Part shown: positions 24,666 through 33,784 of the stretch, one piece after another
Layout of the letters: each line of letters begins with the position of its first letter
Position numbering within the stretch: the first letter of the stretch is position 1
DNA from: Microvirga aerilata
GTDB taxonomy: Bacteria; Pseudomonadota; Alphaproteobacteria; Rhizobiales; Beijerinckiaceae
Reading direction: 5' to 3'
DNA: 64,000 bases
Assembly: GCF_016743775.1 (NCBI RefSeq)
Contig: NZ_JAEQMY010000017.1
Coordinates: 1 to 64,000 of the forward strand
Translations under genes and position numbers: made by a program
The notes under the pieces: generated by a model
Told to the model about the DNA's origin: nothing
Databases searched by the model: none
What the model saw: only the letters and a program-made list of their open reading frames with translations

Positions 24666-25997
24666 CTACTCGGCCGCCTGCGGATGTTCAGCCGCCACAG
24701 GTCCGACGCGCAGGATGTGGTAGAGGATGATCGCGCCGAACGTTGCCGTGCCGATACCGTCCAGGGTGAAGCCGCCGACCGTCAGCTTGAAATTGCCGGC
24801 GCCCAGGATCAGGGCCACGGCTACGGTGATCAGGTTGCGCGGGTTGGAGAAATCCACCCGGTTCTCCACCCAGATCCGTCCGGCCGTTGCGGCGATGAGG
24901 CCGAACACCACGATGGACAACCCCCCGAGCACCGGGCCCGGGATGGTGCCGATGAAGGCGCCGAACTTGGGCGAGAGGCCGAGAAGCAGGGCAAACCCGG
25001 CGGCGATGATGAAGACCAGCGTCGAGTAGATGCGGGTCACGGCCATGACGCCCATGTTCTCCGCGTAAGTGGTCATTCCCGTGCCGCCGGCTGCCCCCGA
25101 CAGCATCGTGGCGATGCCGTCGCCCATGAAGGCGCGGCCCAGATACGGATCGAGGTTGCGGCCCGTCATGGCGCCGATCGCCTTGATGTGCCCGAGGTTC
25201 TCCGCCACCAGGATCACCGCGACGGGGGCGATCAGGCTGATCGCCCGTATATCGAACACGGGGCTCTGGAAGGACGGCAATCCAAACCAGGCCGCTTGGC
25301 CGATTTTGGCGAAATCGATGGGCTGGCCGTAGCCCAGGAGGTTCGCGCAGACGAAGTAGATGAAGTAGCCGATGATGCCGCCGACCAGAACCGGCAGGCG
25401 GCGCCAGAGGCCCGGCGCATAAACCGCCACGAGCCCGACCGCCACAACGGTGGCGAGCGCGATCCAGCGCGCGAAATCGGACCCGGCCTGGTTGTCCGAC
25501 GTGATGCCGGAAGCGCTGTTGATCGCGATCGGGGCCAGCACCAGGCCGATGGCCGCGACGATGGCGCCCGTCACCACGGGCGGCATGATCCGCTCGATCC
25601 AGCGGTGCCCCGCCAGCTGAACCACAAGCCCGATCAGGAAATAGAGCGCGCCGGCCGCGATGATGCCGCCGAGGGCCAGGGGAATATTGGGGTTCGGGCT
25701 GCCCACGCTCGCCCCGGTGGCGACGAGCACGGGACCGATGAAGGCGAAGCTCGACCCGAGGTAGCTCGGCACCCGGCCTCCCACCACGAAGAAGAAGATC
25801 AAGGTCGCAAGGCCGGAGAACAGGATCGAGACGTTCGGATCGAAGCCCATCAGGATGGGCGCCAGCACCGTTGCGCCGAACATGGCGACCACGTGCTGCA
25901 GGCCCACAACCACCATCTGGCCGGTCGGCAGCCTTTCGTCCGGCATGATGGCCCCTTCGGTCTTCAACGACCATCGCGGCAGGAAACTGTCGGCCAT
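24666..25997 (-). CDS. rutG: RutG-like uracil/pyrimidine permease (NCS2 family)
   Basis: A 443-residue inner-membrane transporter with about 14 helices of the nucleobase:cation symporter 2 family. The N-terminus (PRWSLKTEGAIMPDERLPTGQ) and later VAENLGHIKAIGAMTGRN and GGTGMTTYAENMGVMAVT match RutG of Escherichia coli particularly closely. The protein should import uracil or related pyrimidines with protons. No other rut genes (rutA–F) are adjacent, so the link to pyrimidine catabolism rests on similarity of this protein alone. A different NCS2 substrate, such as xanthine, is less likely but not excluded. Monocistronic, ending at a strong terminator. Confidence 0.85.
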   Translation of the reverse strand: MADSFLPRWSLKTEGAIMPDERLPTGQMVVVGLQHVVAMFGATVLAPILMGFDPNVSILFSGLATLIFFFVVGGRVPSYLGSSFAFIGPVLVATGASVGSPNPNIPLALGGIIAAGALYFLIGLVVQLAGHRWIERIMPPVVTGAIVAAIGLVLAPIAINSASGITSDNQAGSDFARWIALATVVAVGLVAVYAPGLWRRLPVLVGGIIGYFIYFVCANLLGYGQPIDFAKIGQAAWFGLPSFQSPVFDIRAISLIAPVAVILVAENLGHIKAIGAMTGRNLDPYLGRAFMGDGIATMLSGAAGGTGMTTYAENMGVMAVTRIYSTLVFIIAAGFALLLGLSPKFGAFIGTIPGPVLGGLSIVVFGLIAATAGRIWVENRVDFSNPRNLITVAVALILGAGNFKLTVGGFTLDGIGTATFGAIILYHILRVGPVAAEHPQAAE

Positions 25998-26160
25998 GAT
26001 TACTCCCCCAGGCTATGACGCATTGGGTTGCACCGTAGACTTGGCACCCGCCGAATGGCTAGGTGGCGTAAGGACTTATTAACCGGCGTCGGAGCCCAGA
26101 TTCTGGACAAATGCCCGTTTGATCGCCACAAGATTACACGACGAGCCTATGGAGACGCCG

Positions 26161-27180
26161 ATGCGCAAGGACCATAACGTACCGACGGGGGCGGTGCACA
26201 GCCTCTGGGTCGACAGCCAGTGCCTGCAAGGCAATCTCCTGGGCGACCCCAGCCGTCGGCGGGTGGATGTGTATGTTCCCGCAGGCCACGACGGCCGGGA
26301 TCTGCCGCTCCTTGTCGACCTCGTCGGCTACACGGCCGGCGGCCCTGCCCATACCAACTGGAAGAACTACGGCGAGAACGTGCCGGAGCGGCTCGACCGG
26401 CTGATCGGCACCGGGGCGATGCCGCCGGTCGTGGTGGCGTTTCCCGATTGCTTCACCCGTCTCGGCGGCAACCAGTATATCGACAGCGCGGCGATGGGAT
26501 TGTGGGAGACGTTCCTGATCCGCGAGATGCTGCCCTTCGTGGAAAAGCGTTTCGGCTGCGGAGGTGACGGGCGCCGGGGCGTGTTCGGCAAAAGCTCGGG
26601 CGGCTACGGGGCCATGGTCCACGCCATGCGGCACGGAGGATCGGTCTGGTCGGCCGCGGCCTCCCATTCGGGCGATGTGGGCTTCGAATACCTTTATCAC
26701 CTTGGGGAATTCACCGGGGCGCTGCGCCACTTCGTGGATCACGGCATGTCCATCGAGGCCTTCCTGCGCAAGTTCGAGGCCGGCCCGAAGGCGAAGGACA
26801 AGGACTGGCATGTGCTGATGCTGCTGGCGCAGGCAGCAAGCTTCGACCCCGACCCGAGCCAGTTCTACGGTGTCCGCCTGCCGGTGGATCTCGAGACCTG
26901 CGAGGTTATCGAGGAGCGCTGGGCCAACTGGCTGCGCTGGGACCCGCTGCGCATGGCGGATGATCCGGGCCACCAGGACAACCTGCACCAGTTGAAAGCC
27001 TTCTACATCGATTGCGGCGACATCGACCAGTACAACATGGTCTACGGTTCACGGATCCTGCACCGGAAGCTGAAGAAGGCCGGCATTCCCCATACTTACG
27101 AGGAGTTCCACGACGACCACTCCTCGGTCGACTACCGCATGGACACCAGCCTGCCGATCCTGGCCAAGGGCCTCGCTTAG
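26161..27180 (+). CDS. Alpha/beta-hydrolase, esterase family
   Basis: A 339-residue cytoplasmic hydrolase of the putative esterase (esterase D/Fes-like) group. The nucleophile elbow is GKSSGG near residue 144. An upstream VAFPDCFTRLGGNQY and a preceding DLVGY strand fit the oxyanion region, and the catalytic His is likely in EEFHDDHSSVDYR near the end. The ATG at 26161 has GGAGA five bases upstream. Another ATG lies four codons earlier and a TTG further out, so the start could be slightly longer. The substrate is unknown; relatives cleave S-formylglutathione, siderophores or acyl esters. It is transcribed divergently from the permease gene. Confidence 0.82.
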   Translation: MRKDHNVPTGAVHSLWVDSQCLQGNLLGDPSRRRVDVYVPAGHDGRDLPLLVDLVGYTAGGPAHTNWKNYGENVPERLDRLIGTGAMPPVVVAFPDCFTRLGGNQYIDSAAMGLWETFLIREMLPFVEKRFGCGGDGRRGVFGKSSGGYGAMVHAMRHGGSVWSAAASHSGDVGFEYLYHLGEFTGALRHFVDHGMSIEAFLRKFEAGPKAKDKDWHVLMLLAQAASFDPDPSQFYGVRLPVDLETCEVIEERWANWLRWDPLRMADDPGHQDNLHQLKAFYIDCGDIDQYNMVYGSRILHRKLKKAGIPHTYEEFHDDHSSVDYRMDTSLPILAKGLA

Positions 27181-27189
27181 ACGGGGACT

Positions 27190-28137
27190 TCAGGCGCCGC
27201 CCGGCTCATCCTCGGTCGGCAATTCGCAGTGGTTGTGGATATGCGTGGCCGCGAGCGCCGCATGGCCCATGCCAACCACGATCTGGTCGATGCCGCGAAC
27301 AATGTCGCCTGCGGCATAGAGGCCCTTGATCGTGGTCTGGCAATGACTGTCGACCATCAGGCTGCCTGACGGGTCGTGTTCGGCGCCCAAGGAAATCGCA
27401 AGATCCGAGCGGTATTTGAGCCCGAGCGCCGAGTAGAGTACGTCGAAGCGGTGCTCCTTGCCTCCCGCGTTCACGGCGGAGATGCGGTCGCCCTCCATGT
27501 CGAGGGATTCCACCGGGCTTTCCACCACCTTGATCCCGTGCTCATCGAGCTTTCCCTGCTGCTCCGGGTCCAGTTCCAAGCGCTGCCCTAGGGTAAGAAG
27601 GGTCACGTCGCGGGAATAGGTCCTGGCGATGAAGACCGCCTCCCCTATTCCGTGGGCCCCATAGGCGATCACGGCTATCTTCTGATCCCGCGACTCGTAG
27701 CCGTCGCAGATCGGGCAATACCGGACGAGGCCCCGTTGGACCGCGTTTGGCACGTCCGGCAGGTCGGGCTCGATATCGACGGCGCCTGTCGCCATCACCA
27801 CGCGGCGGGCCGCGATCTGGTTCGTGCTGCCGTCATTGCCTTCCACCACGGCGATGAAGCGATCCGGCTGCTTGCGCAGGCCCGTGACCCGCCCCGTCTG
27901 GATCCGTGCTCCGTATTGCTCCAGGTTCGAGCGCGCGCGCGCCACGATATCCTTGCCGGAGATGCCCTCCGCGAAAACCGGGATGTTGTGGCTGGTGGGG
28001 ATCCAGGCCGCCCGCGGCGTTCCGCTGTCCACCACAAGGAACTCGCGCTTGAAGCGGGCCAGATACAGCGCCGTCGTCAGCCCCGCCGGCCCTCCGCCGA
28101 CGATCAGGCAATCGAGAATCCCTCCGTTTGCCGCCAT
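27190..28137 (-). CDS. Thioredoxin reductase-like FAD/NAD(P) oxidoreductase
   Basis: A 315-residue flavoprotein of the thioredoxin reductase family. The N-terminal FAD loop is LIVGGGPAGLTTALYLARF (residues about 10–28). A CPICDGYE redox motif lies in the middle, and the NAD(P) domain follows with AYGAHGIGEA. The last motif GLYAAGDIV binds the flavin again. The CxxC pair (CPIC) differs from the usual CATC of TrxB. It could therefore reduce a thioredoxin-like partner or use a different electron acceptor. The ATG at 28137 is preferred for the AGGAGG site and family N-terminus. It is convergent with the esterase gene. Confidence 0.86.
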   Translation of the reverse strand: MAANGGILDCLIVGGGPAGLTTALYLARFKREFLVVDSGTPRAAWIPTSHNIPVFAEGISGKDIVARARSNLEQYGARIQTGRVTGLRKQPDRFIAVVEGNDGSTNQIAARRVVMATGAVDIEPDLPDVPNAVQRGLVRYCPICDGYESRDQKIAVIAYGAHGIGEAVFIARTYSRDVTLLTLGQRLELDPEQQGKLDEHGIKVVESPVESLDMEGDRISAVNAGGKEHRFDVLYSALGLKYRSDLAISLGAEHDPSGSLMVDSHCQTTIKGLYAAGDIVRGIDQIVVGMGHAALAATHIHNHCELPTEDEPGGA

Positions 28138-28446
28138 TCCCCTGCAATCCTCCTGGTGATCTACAGGAAGCACAACACTTGAGAGCGGGAAAAGATCGTG
28201 GGGGAAGCGTCAACCGCCCCCGTCGATCAGAGGCTCAGAAGAGCACGCCAACACGGTTGGCTTCGTTCTGCCAAAATCCCCCACAGGTGATCAGGGATCA
28301 GGGCGAACGCTCTTCTGCAGAGACCTTGTAATAGCAGGCGACGTGACAACAGCCCCGCGAGGCCGGAGCGATGCTGTCGAACTTTCAACACGCTTGACTA
28401 ACGTTCTAAACGCTATATCGTTCATAAGACAAGGTGAGGCTTTCCG

Positions 28447-29013
28447 ATGGTTCATGATCAAAACTGGCCCGCGTGTGATCCTTCAACCCACATCCAGTAT
28501 GCCATCCATTCTGCGCGGGCTGTTGTCGCGGCACTGATAGCGCGGGACCTGAATGCTGCCGAAGAAGCTGCACTGCGCACCTGCCACGACTGTGATCTTC
28601 TGGTTCGCTTGCTCCGCGATGTTGCGTCGCTGCTGGGAGATCCGCGCAACCAGCAGCTTGGCCTTGACCCGATGGAAACGTTCGTCCTGGCCCGCCGCGC
28701 GAACAACGTACTGGCGATCGTGCAGGATGCAGCGCCTAATGAACATTCTCCTGCTCTCTCTTGTCGAAACTTGGACAGTACGCTGGTCGAACTTCGCAAG
28801 TCCTGCGACCCTTGCTCCGGCGAGCCAGAAGCCGGTGACAGGCCGCACACCTCTCCTCAGGCACCTCAAGCGCCCACTGTCGCATCAACCGGATTGCGGG
28901 TACGGCTCGTCCCATTTGAGGGTGAGAACGGGACCGCCTCTCCGGCCGAAAGCAAACAGAACAGCAGCTCTCCACGGTCGGACGACCCGCCCTCTGGCTG
29001 CGCCGAGCGCTGA
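28447..29013 (+). CDS. Hypothetical accessory protein, 188 aa
   Basis: I do not recognise a family. Residues about 20–95 are helical and Ala/Leu/Arg-rich (ARAVVAALIARDLNAAEEAALRTCHDCDLLVRLL). The C-terminal half is low complexity, rich in Pro, Ser and Thr, with no membrane segment. The ATG follows a GTGAGG-like site. The HNH nuclease gene begins 12 bases after its stop, suggesting co-transcription. It opens the accessory region that runs to about 34.5 kb. About 310 bases upstream, back to the flavoprotein gene, hold nothing recognisable. Confidence 0.55.
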   Translation: MVHDQNWPACDPSTHIQYAIHSARAVVAALIARDLNAAEEAALRTCHDCDLLVRLLRDVASLLGDPRNQQLGLDPMETFVLARRANNVLAIVQDAAPNEHSPALSCRNLDSTLVELRKSCDPCSGEPEAGDRPHTSPQAPQAPTVASTGLRVRLVPFEGENGTASPAESKQNSSSPRSDDPPSGCAER

Positions 29014-29025
29014 GGAGCCCTCAAC

Positions 29026-29403
29026 ATGCCCTTTGCCCGACCGTGTGATCTTGGGACAACGCTACGGCGCCGGCTTTCGCCGCGGCAGCGGCTGGCCATC
29101 TGGGAGCGGGCGCGGGGCATTTGCGCGATCTGTGAACGGAGAATTGATGGTGTTCGCGAGCGCTGGATCGTTGAGCACATCCGGGCGCTTGAGCTTGGAG
29201 GCCAAGACGAGCCCGACAACATGGGACCAGCGCACGAGACGTGTGGGCGCACCAAGACCCGCGAGGATCACCGCCGCACGGCCAAAGCGAAGCGGCAGAA
29301 GATCCAGCATCTCGGTGCTAATGAAGCCAAACGCCCCCTGCCCTGTGGCAGACGCAGCCGCTGGAAAAGAAAGATTGATGGCACCATCGTGCCGCGACAA
29401 TAA
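29026..29403 (+). CDS. HNH endonuclease-like protein
   Basis: A 125-residue nuclease-like protein. The zinc ribbon and catalytic fold are visible: C33-x2-C36 (CAIC), the HNH histidine H51 in IVEHIRALELGGQD, N65 in DNMGPAH, H70 and C73 (HETC), then KTREDH. This is the classic HNH order, so metal-dependent DNA cleavage is likely. A basic C-terminal tail (KRQKIQ … RWKRKID) would add DNA contact. Stand-alone HNH proteins of this size are common in prophages and mobile islands; no other phage gene was recognised nearby. It probably forms an operon with the preceding hypothetical gene. Confidence 0.8.
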   Translation: MPFARPCDLGTTLRRRLSPRQRLAIWERARGICAICERRIDGVRERWIVEHIRALELGGQDEPDNMGPAHETCGRTKTREDHRRTAKAKRQKIQHLGANEAKRPLPCGRRSRWKRKIDGTIVPRQ

Positions 29404-29675
29404 CCCTCCGTCCCATTTAACAAGTTCGCTGATTGCGCTCCAACGTGCGACATGGCGGTCAGGCCAACCCTCGCAACAGCCTCAGGCCCAGCTTCGGGTT
29501 GTCGCCCGCCGCTTGCGGAAGCCAAGGACGGCTCGTCAGAGCACAGACGCAATCCATGAACAGCAAACCTGCGGCATGGGTAGGCACACGGCGGTCTAGA
29601 CGTGTGAGCTGACCAAGCAAGGTTGCCGCATCGTCACCGAATGGGTCACGCCCGAGGCAGTTCAGCTGACAGCAC

Positions 29676-30089
29676 TTATCCAGTGGCCCAGTTTTCGATC
29701 TGAAGGCCACTCACCCGCTGAAATTCCCTCTCGTTGTTGGTGACCAGGATCACCTCAAGGCTCTTGGCATGGGCGGCGATCCAGAGATCGTTGTTGCCGA
29801 TCAGTTCACCTCGAGCAGCAAGATCGGATCGGATGGTCCCATACATATCGGCCACATTGGCGGCCATCGGCAAGACCGGAATCAGTGCTGTCAACTCCGC
29901 CAAGATCACCATAGCTTTGCCGGGGTCCGGGCTTTTCCGAACGCCATAAGCCAGTTCACCATAGGTTATGACCGAGATCGCCGTCGAGCCGGGAGGCAGG
30001 ATCCGAAATCGCTCGAGGACGGCTTGCGGGCGCTCCCGGCGGATGTAGATGCAGATGTTGGTGTCGAGGAGATAACGACATTTGAGCAT
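29676..30089 (-). CDS. vapC: VapC-type PIN-domain toxin
   Basis: A 137-residue PIN-domain ribonuclease. The acidic active-site residues are D9 (YLLDTN), E45 (TYGELAYG) and D101 (GNNDLWIAAHA), in the order expected for VapC, with LVTNNEREF near the end. VapC toxins cut tRNA or rRNA and slow growth when free of antitoxin. The start codon overlaps the last base of the antitoxin stop (TAATG), the usual translational coupling. The C-terminus is near 29676, and a weakly supported open frame of about 80 codons (29459–29710) lies beyond. Confidence 0.92.
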   Translation of the reverse strand: MLKCRYLLDTNICIYIRRERPQAVLERFRILPPGSTAISVITYGELAYGVRKSPDPGKAMVILAELTALIPVLPMAANVADMYGTIRSDLAARGELIGNNDLWIAAHAKSLEVILVTNNEREFQRVSGLQIENWATG

Positions 30090-30307
30090 TATAGGCCGTC
30101 ACGCTCCTGAGGCGGGGCTTCGTCGCGCTCGATCTCCGGGAGATCACACAGCAGCTCGAAGGCTTTGGCCAAACTTCTGGGCTTCTCCCGCAAGACGATT
30201 TCGTCGCCCCGGCGAAAGATCTCGACCTCATCGCTCGTGAGGCGAAACTGCTTCGGCAGCCGAACAGCCTGGCTGTTGCCGGACTGAAATACCTTGGCGA
30301 CCGCCAT
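30089..30307 (-). CDS. vapB: VapB-type antitoxin (AbrB/SpoVT fold)
   Basis: A 72-residue antitoxin. Residues 1–45 form an AbrB-like DNA-binding swapped hairpin (VAKVFQSGNSQAVRLPKQFRL). The C-terminal part (RSLAKAFELLCDLPEIERDEAPPQERDGL, residues about 44–72) is the toxin-binding tail. The ATG at 30307 matches the family start and is preceded by GGAG. It overlaps vapC by one base. It should repress its own operon by binding the palindromic element just upstream. Confidence 0.9.
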   Translation of the reverse strand: MAVAKVFQSGNSQAVRLPKQFRLTSDEVEIFRRGDEIVLREKPRSLAKAFELLCDLPEIERDEAPPQERDGL

Positions 30308-30318
30308 CCCAAATCTCC

Positions 30319-30340
30319 GTATATACATATTAGTATATAC
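30319..30340 (-). promoter_or_regulatory. Candidate VapB operator
   Basis: Two copies of the self-complementary octamer GTATATAC, at 30319–30326 and 30333–30340, are separated by six AT bases, giving a 22-base palindromic element 12 bases upstream of the vapB start. This is the size and place expected for a VapBC autoregulatory operator overlapping the -10 region. Confidence 0.65.
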
Positions 30341-30369
30341 ATTGATCGGCAACTATGCAAGGTTTCCCC

Positions 30370-30834
30370 TCATAAGTCGTCTAGCTTTTCGGTCGTGTGG
30401 TTCTGCAGAGCGGCGCACTCCTCATTGAGGGCGCGAATGGCCGTGCGGTGTCCCGACAAGGCCCGACGCTCGTAACGGTCCAACCGAGCTAACCCCTTCC
30501 CAAGCATCTCGAGCGCAAAGTCGATGACTTTTAGGTTGCGGAACATAATGTCAAAGTAGGTCGTCCTGATGTGCCGAATCCGAATCATGCTGACGGAGAC
30601 CTGCGCAACGCGCTCGGCTGCTTTTAGGATCCGGGGATTGTCTCTCTCCTCACCTGCTATGAGACGTGCCAAACGCGCTACCTCGCATGACCAGTCCGCA
30701 TCGGCCGAAGCCGGAATGGAGAGACCATGTTTTAGCGCATTGCGACGGGATTTCTCCTTTCCCGTTGCTGTGCGTGGCCCAGTGCTGCGTTGGGCATTGG
30801 CACGGTTGGCAGCAATTCTTCGAGGGGAACACAT
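30370..30834 (-). CDS. Hypothetical protein with RNALKHGL motif
   Basis: A 154-residue basic, helical protein. The N-terminus AANRANAQRSTGPRTATGKE-KSRRNALKHGL is a motif shared by many uncharacterised bacterial proteins of accessory regions. The rest is a long helical segment (MIRIRHIRTTYFDIMFRNLKVIDFALE, positions about 75–105) ending in Glu/Asp. No enzyme motif is seen. It is co-directional with vapBC and the downstream family member at 30852–31472. Similar proteins often lie beside that family in alphaproteobacteria (recollection, not verified here). Confidence 0.6.
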   Translation of the reverse strand: MCSPRRIAANRANAQRSTGPRTATGKEKSRRNALKHGLSIPASADADWSCEVARLARLIAGEERDNPRILKAAERVAQVSVSMIRIRHIRTTYFDIMFRNLKVIDFALEMLGKGLARLDRYERRALSGHRTAIRALNEECAALQNHTTEKLDDL

Positions 30835-30851
30835 GAGTCGTGCCCAAGGGT

Positions 30852-31472
30852 TCAGTCGATATCGGTGACATCGTCGGTGATCATCCGGGACCGGCGTTTG
30901 CCTCCCTCCCGATACCGATCGAGTTCACCGATCACTCGATCGCGGCGAGTATTGACCCCAGCGATCATCCGCTCAATGCGCTCCACCGAGGCAAAATGAA
31001 AGGCAAAAGCCCGTGCGGTCATCTCATTGTCGTCGAGGTCATGCTCAGCAAAGATGCCCTTTATGTGAGTGACTGCGGGTTTATGACCCTTGGAATAGCA
31101 CGCTGCAATGGACGGAATGCCGTCGATCACGTTTGCTCCTTCGATACCCTCCAGCACGTCTTCCAACTCTTCCTGGGCACGCCGTCTCAGGAGGCCATTC
31201 TTGAGCCGCCGCAGGCGTTCGCCTTCCCACATCAGATCCGTAATGTCCCTGACCCACATGGCTTCGATCACATCGGTGGGTTTGATGGCAGCCGTGACCT
31301 TTATTAGCAACGTATCATAATCCTGTGCACTCTCGCCCCAAACCAGAGGGCGTGTGGCGAAAAGACTACCGAGGCCATCCGGATGAACCTGAACGTCCTC
31401 GTCTCTCGGACGACACGGCTTTCGAGATCTGGGCGCCGTCTTTGACGGGCGTGAAGCGGGGGTGGGCGACAT
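30852..31472 (-). CDS. Uncharacterised alphaproteobacterial accessory-family protein (intact copy)
   Basis: A 206-residue protein. Core features are an N-terminal basic stretch, PLVWGESAQDYDTLLIKVTAAIKPTDVIEAMWVRDITDLMWEGERLRRLK (about residues 43–92) and a C-terminal helix VERIERMIAGVNTRRDRVIGELDRYR (about 165–190). It belongs to a family found in many Hyphomicrobiales genomes with no assigned function. The ATG at 31472 is chosen for the near-ideal AGGAGAGG site four bases upstream; the frame is open further but has no family similarity. Three related, divergent or broken copies lie between 32089 and 34461. Confidence 0.7.
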   Translation of the reverse strand: MSPTPASRPSKTAPRSRKPCRPRDEDVQVHPDGLGSLFATRPLVWGESAQDYDTLLIKVTAAIKPTDVIEAMWVRDITDLMWEGERLRRLKNGLLRRRAQEELEDVLEGIEGANVIDGIPSIAACYSKGHKPAVTHIKGIFAEHDLDDNEMTARAFAFHFASVERIERMIAGVNTRRDRVIGELDRYREGGKRRSRMITDDVTDID

Positions 31473-32088
31473 TGGTCCTCTCCTTTGCATGCACCCGGTG
31501 CGTGCCAGTCGCGACCTTTTCTGAACCGGGATGTTGTCAGCGAGCGCCCGACCGAAGCCCCATTTACCGGTCTGTGCGCACTCACACAGGCTACACCGCC
31601 GACCTTTCCGTGAGGTTGTCAGATCTGGTCTCGGCGGCTTGTGGGTCCTGGCAGCTGGGGAATGCCTGTCACGAAGGCTTTCGCGCTTGAAGGCCGGGAG
31701 AAATGTCCAAGTTCGTTCAGGAGAGGCCGAACGTCGTGGACTGCAGATCAAAAGGTGATAGATCGCTACGCTGCCGCTCAAAGCGTCTCCCATAGCTGAT
31801 TTGAAATCTCCTGCACCCGATTTGCCCTGATGTTACAGGCGCGCAACACGTTGATCTGTGCCTCAACAATCGGGGGACGCTCCGATAAGTGCTCTTGGCT
31901 TGCCTCTAGCTCATCGCGCAGATCATGCACGAATCCGCTGACCATACTTGTTGGTGGCGGGAAGTGTCGTCCGTGTCCCGGCGCGATCTGCGTCGATGGC
32001 GTTGTTCACCCGCTCTGGCGCAATGCCGTGCTCTGACCACCCCGCAGCCCTCCGGGTTGGCTGGTGCGTGCCGGCACAACTGTGGCGG
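31473..32088. other. 616-bp stretch without a supported gene
   Basis: No convincing gene on either strand. It separates the intact family member from a divergent N-terminal remnant and probably includes decayed sequence from the same family cluster. No repeats or terminators were noticed. Confidence 0.35.
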
Positions 32089-32343
32089 TCAGGCTGCCCC
32101 CTTCCTGCCTGTGACCAGCCGCAGGCACGCCCCGATCATCCGGCAACGTGGGGTTCCCCAGTTCTCATCAATGATGGCTTGGGTGAGCGCAGTCCCTATG
32201 GCATCGCATGGACTGATGTCAGAGGTGATCGCTTGATGCAGCGCCTGATAGGTCCTGTGGTCCTCGCCCCGAATGATGTCTAGGCCTGCTGCAGATGCCG
32301 CAGATCTCCGTCGAGGCTTGGTGCGCACGGGCATGTAGGTCAT
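32089..32343 (-). pseudogene. N-terminal remnant of the accessory family
   Basis: An 84-codon frame. Its middle (GEDHRTYQALHQAITSDISP... then DAIGTALTQAIIDENW) aligns without gaps with GESAQDYDTLLIKVTAAIKP...DVIEAMWVRDITDLMW of the intact copy at 30852–31472, with about 12 of 37 identical positions, but the remainder of the protein is missing. It could be a very divergent short member rather than a pseudogene. Confidence 0.45.
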
Positions 32344-32374
32344 CGGGGAGGCTCTCGCCCGGTACCATTTGCCG

Positions 32375-32563
32375 TCAATACGATGAGGTTAACTCTGTGA
32401 ATGAGGCGTGGCTTCTCCCAGCCCTGCGGACCCGGGCCCGTTGGGTCTCGCGGTACCGCTCCAGTTCCTGAAGAAACGATCGGCGACGGGCTTTCGCGAC
32501 CGCAATCATGCGACCGATACGGTCAAGCTCGGCACTGTGGCGGAGGAAAGACTGTGCGCTACT
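32375..32563 (-). pseudogene. C-terminal remnant of the accessory family
   Basis: About 62 codons encode AELDRIGRMIAVAKARRR-SFLQELERYRETQ, which matches the C-terminal helix of the intact copy (VERIERMIAGVNTRRDRVIGELDRYREGG). No N-terminal part is found upstream in any frame; the frame continues into unrelated sequence under the RTX gene leader. It looks like the end of a copy whose front was deleted. Confidence 0.5.
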
Positions 32564-32656
32564 TTGATACAGCATGGAACGGCAAAGCCACAAGCAAAGT
32601 TGATGAAGGAGAAATGTTGTGCCCGGGCCGACCCGAACCGTTGTAGGAGTCTGCCC

Positions 32657-33784
32657 ATGCCGACCGTGATTGCCATTGAGGCCAAGCCCGTTGAATTCGA
32701 GGGAATCGATACCGGCTTCCTTCACCTCTACCTCGTCAAGACCGTTACGGACGAGCAAGGGCGCGTCGTCTCGGAAAAGGTGATCCGAGGCACAGCAGGA
32801 TCGAATGGTGATCTTGAGACGTTAGTCGATGCCAATCTGGCCACCTCGCCCGATCGGAGAGGCTCCGACACTCCCGAGGAGAGGCATCGTGAGGTTCTCG
32901 ATACTGGCACCAGGGACGCTAATGATGTCTGGCAGATTATGGTCCAGCATGCCAACAACATCGAGAAAGCGGATCTGGACTATAGCGTTGATATCTTCAA
33001 GGAAATTTCTGGAGGTGACCTGAACAGCAACTCGGTTGTCGCGTCAGTGCTCCATTCGGTTGGCCTGAACTTGACCACAAGCTTCCCGGATGGCGTCAGC
33101 CGCTCCGATGCCCCTCTCTACGGCCAGCTCCAGTATATGAACGTGGACGATGCTCTCTTCGGCACGGCGAACAACGACCGTATCATGGGCGGCGTTGGGA
33201 ACGATCGGCTTTACGGCCGCCATGGGGACGACCGCCTTTATGGGGAAGACGGGAATGATCACCTTCACGGCAGTAATGGCAATGACGCTCTGTTTGGCGG
33301 GAGCGGCAATGACAATCTGGACGGCAGATCCGGCAATGACGCTCTGACTGGCAGCCGCGGAAATGACCGTCTTTATGGCAGCTTCGATGACGATGTTCTG
33401 AGTGGCGGAAGCGGGAATGACCGTCTCTACGGCGAGTCGGGCGCAGACATTCTGCGCGGCGGCTCTGGCAGGGATGCTTTCGTCTACAATGCAGTTCCGA
33501 ACAGTCAGGCGGACGTCGACACCATCCGAGACTTCTCGGTTGCCAATGACACGTTCTGGCTGAACAACAGTGTGTTCACAGGTCTAGGGCGTGAGGGTCA
33601 GCTGAGATCATCGGCCTTCAGGACCGGGACGGAGGCGCATGATACAACCGACCGCATCATCTATGATCGCGACCAAGGCGTTCTCTACTACGATCACGAC
33701 GGTAGTGGCGCGACAGAGCAGATTGTGGTGGCGAAGCTCTCGACTGGCCTAAGGATGACCAATATGGATATTCTCGTCATCTAG
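32657..33784 (+). CDS. RTX hemolysin-type calcium-binding protein
   Basis: A 375-residue protein. Residues 1 to about 165 are a mixed domain of unknown type. Residues about 167–276 hold roughly a dozen nonapeptide repeats of the type GGxGNDxLx (MGGVGNDRL, FGGSGNDNL, SGGSGNDRL), which bind Ca2+ in a parallel beta roll. The C-terminal part (DTIRDFSVANDTFWLNNSVF, then GVLYYDHDGSGA) is the usual uncleaved type I secretion tail, so the protein is probably exported through a TolC-type channel. No secretion genes are nearby. The ATG at 32657 has GTAGGAG nine bases upstream. Enzyme activity, if any, is not visible. Confidence 0.85.
   Translation: MPTVIAIEAKPVEFEGIDTGFLHLYLVKTVTDEQGRVVSEKVIRGTAGSNGDLETLVDANLATSPDRRGSDTPEERHREVLDTGTRDANDVWQIMVQHANNIEKADLDYSVDIFKEISGGDLNSNSVVASVLHSVGLNLTTSFPDGVSRSDAPLYGQLQYMNVDDALFGTANNDRIMGGVGNDRLYGRHGDDRLYGEDGNDHLHGSNGNDALFGGSGNDNLDGRSGNDALTGSRGNDRLYGSFDDDVLSGGSGNDRLYGESGADILRGGSGRDAFVYNAVPNSQADVDTIRDFSVANDTFWLNNSVFTGLGREGQLRSSAFRTGTEAHDTTDRIIYDRDQGVLYYDHDGSGATEQIVVAKLSTGLRMTNMDILVI

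Noticed and set aside
29459-29710. An 83-codon minus-strand frame downstream of vapC
   Set aside because: It overlaps the end of vapC, lacks a ribosome site and shows no family resemblance; it could be a decayed gene, but that cannot be supported.
33156-33485. Tandem repeats of about 27 bases
   Set aside because: They are the coding form of RTX nonapeptides, not a CRISPR array or minisatellite: the repeats vary in sequence and keep the reading frame.
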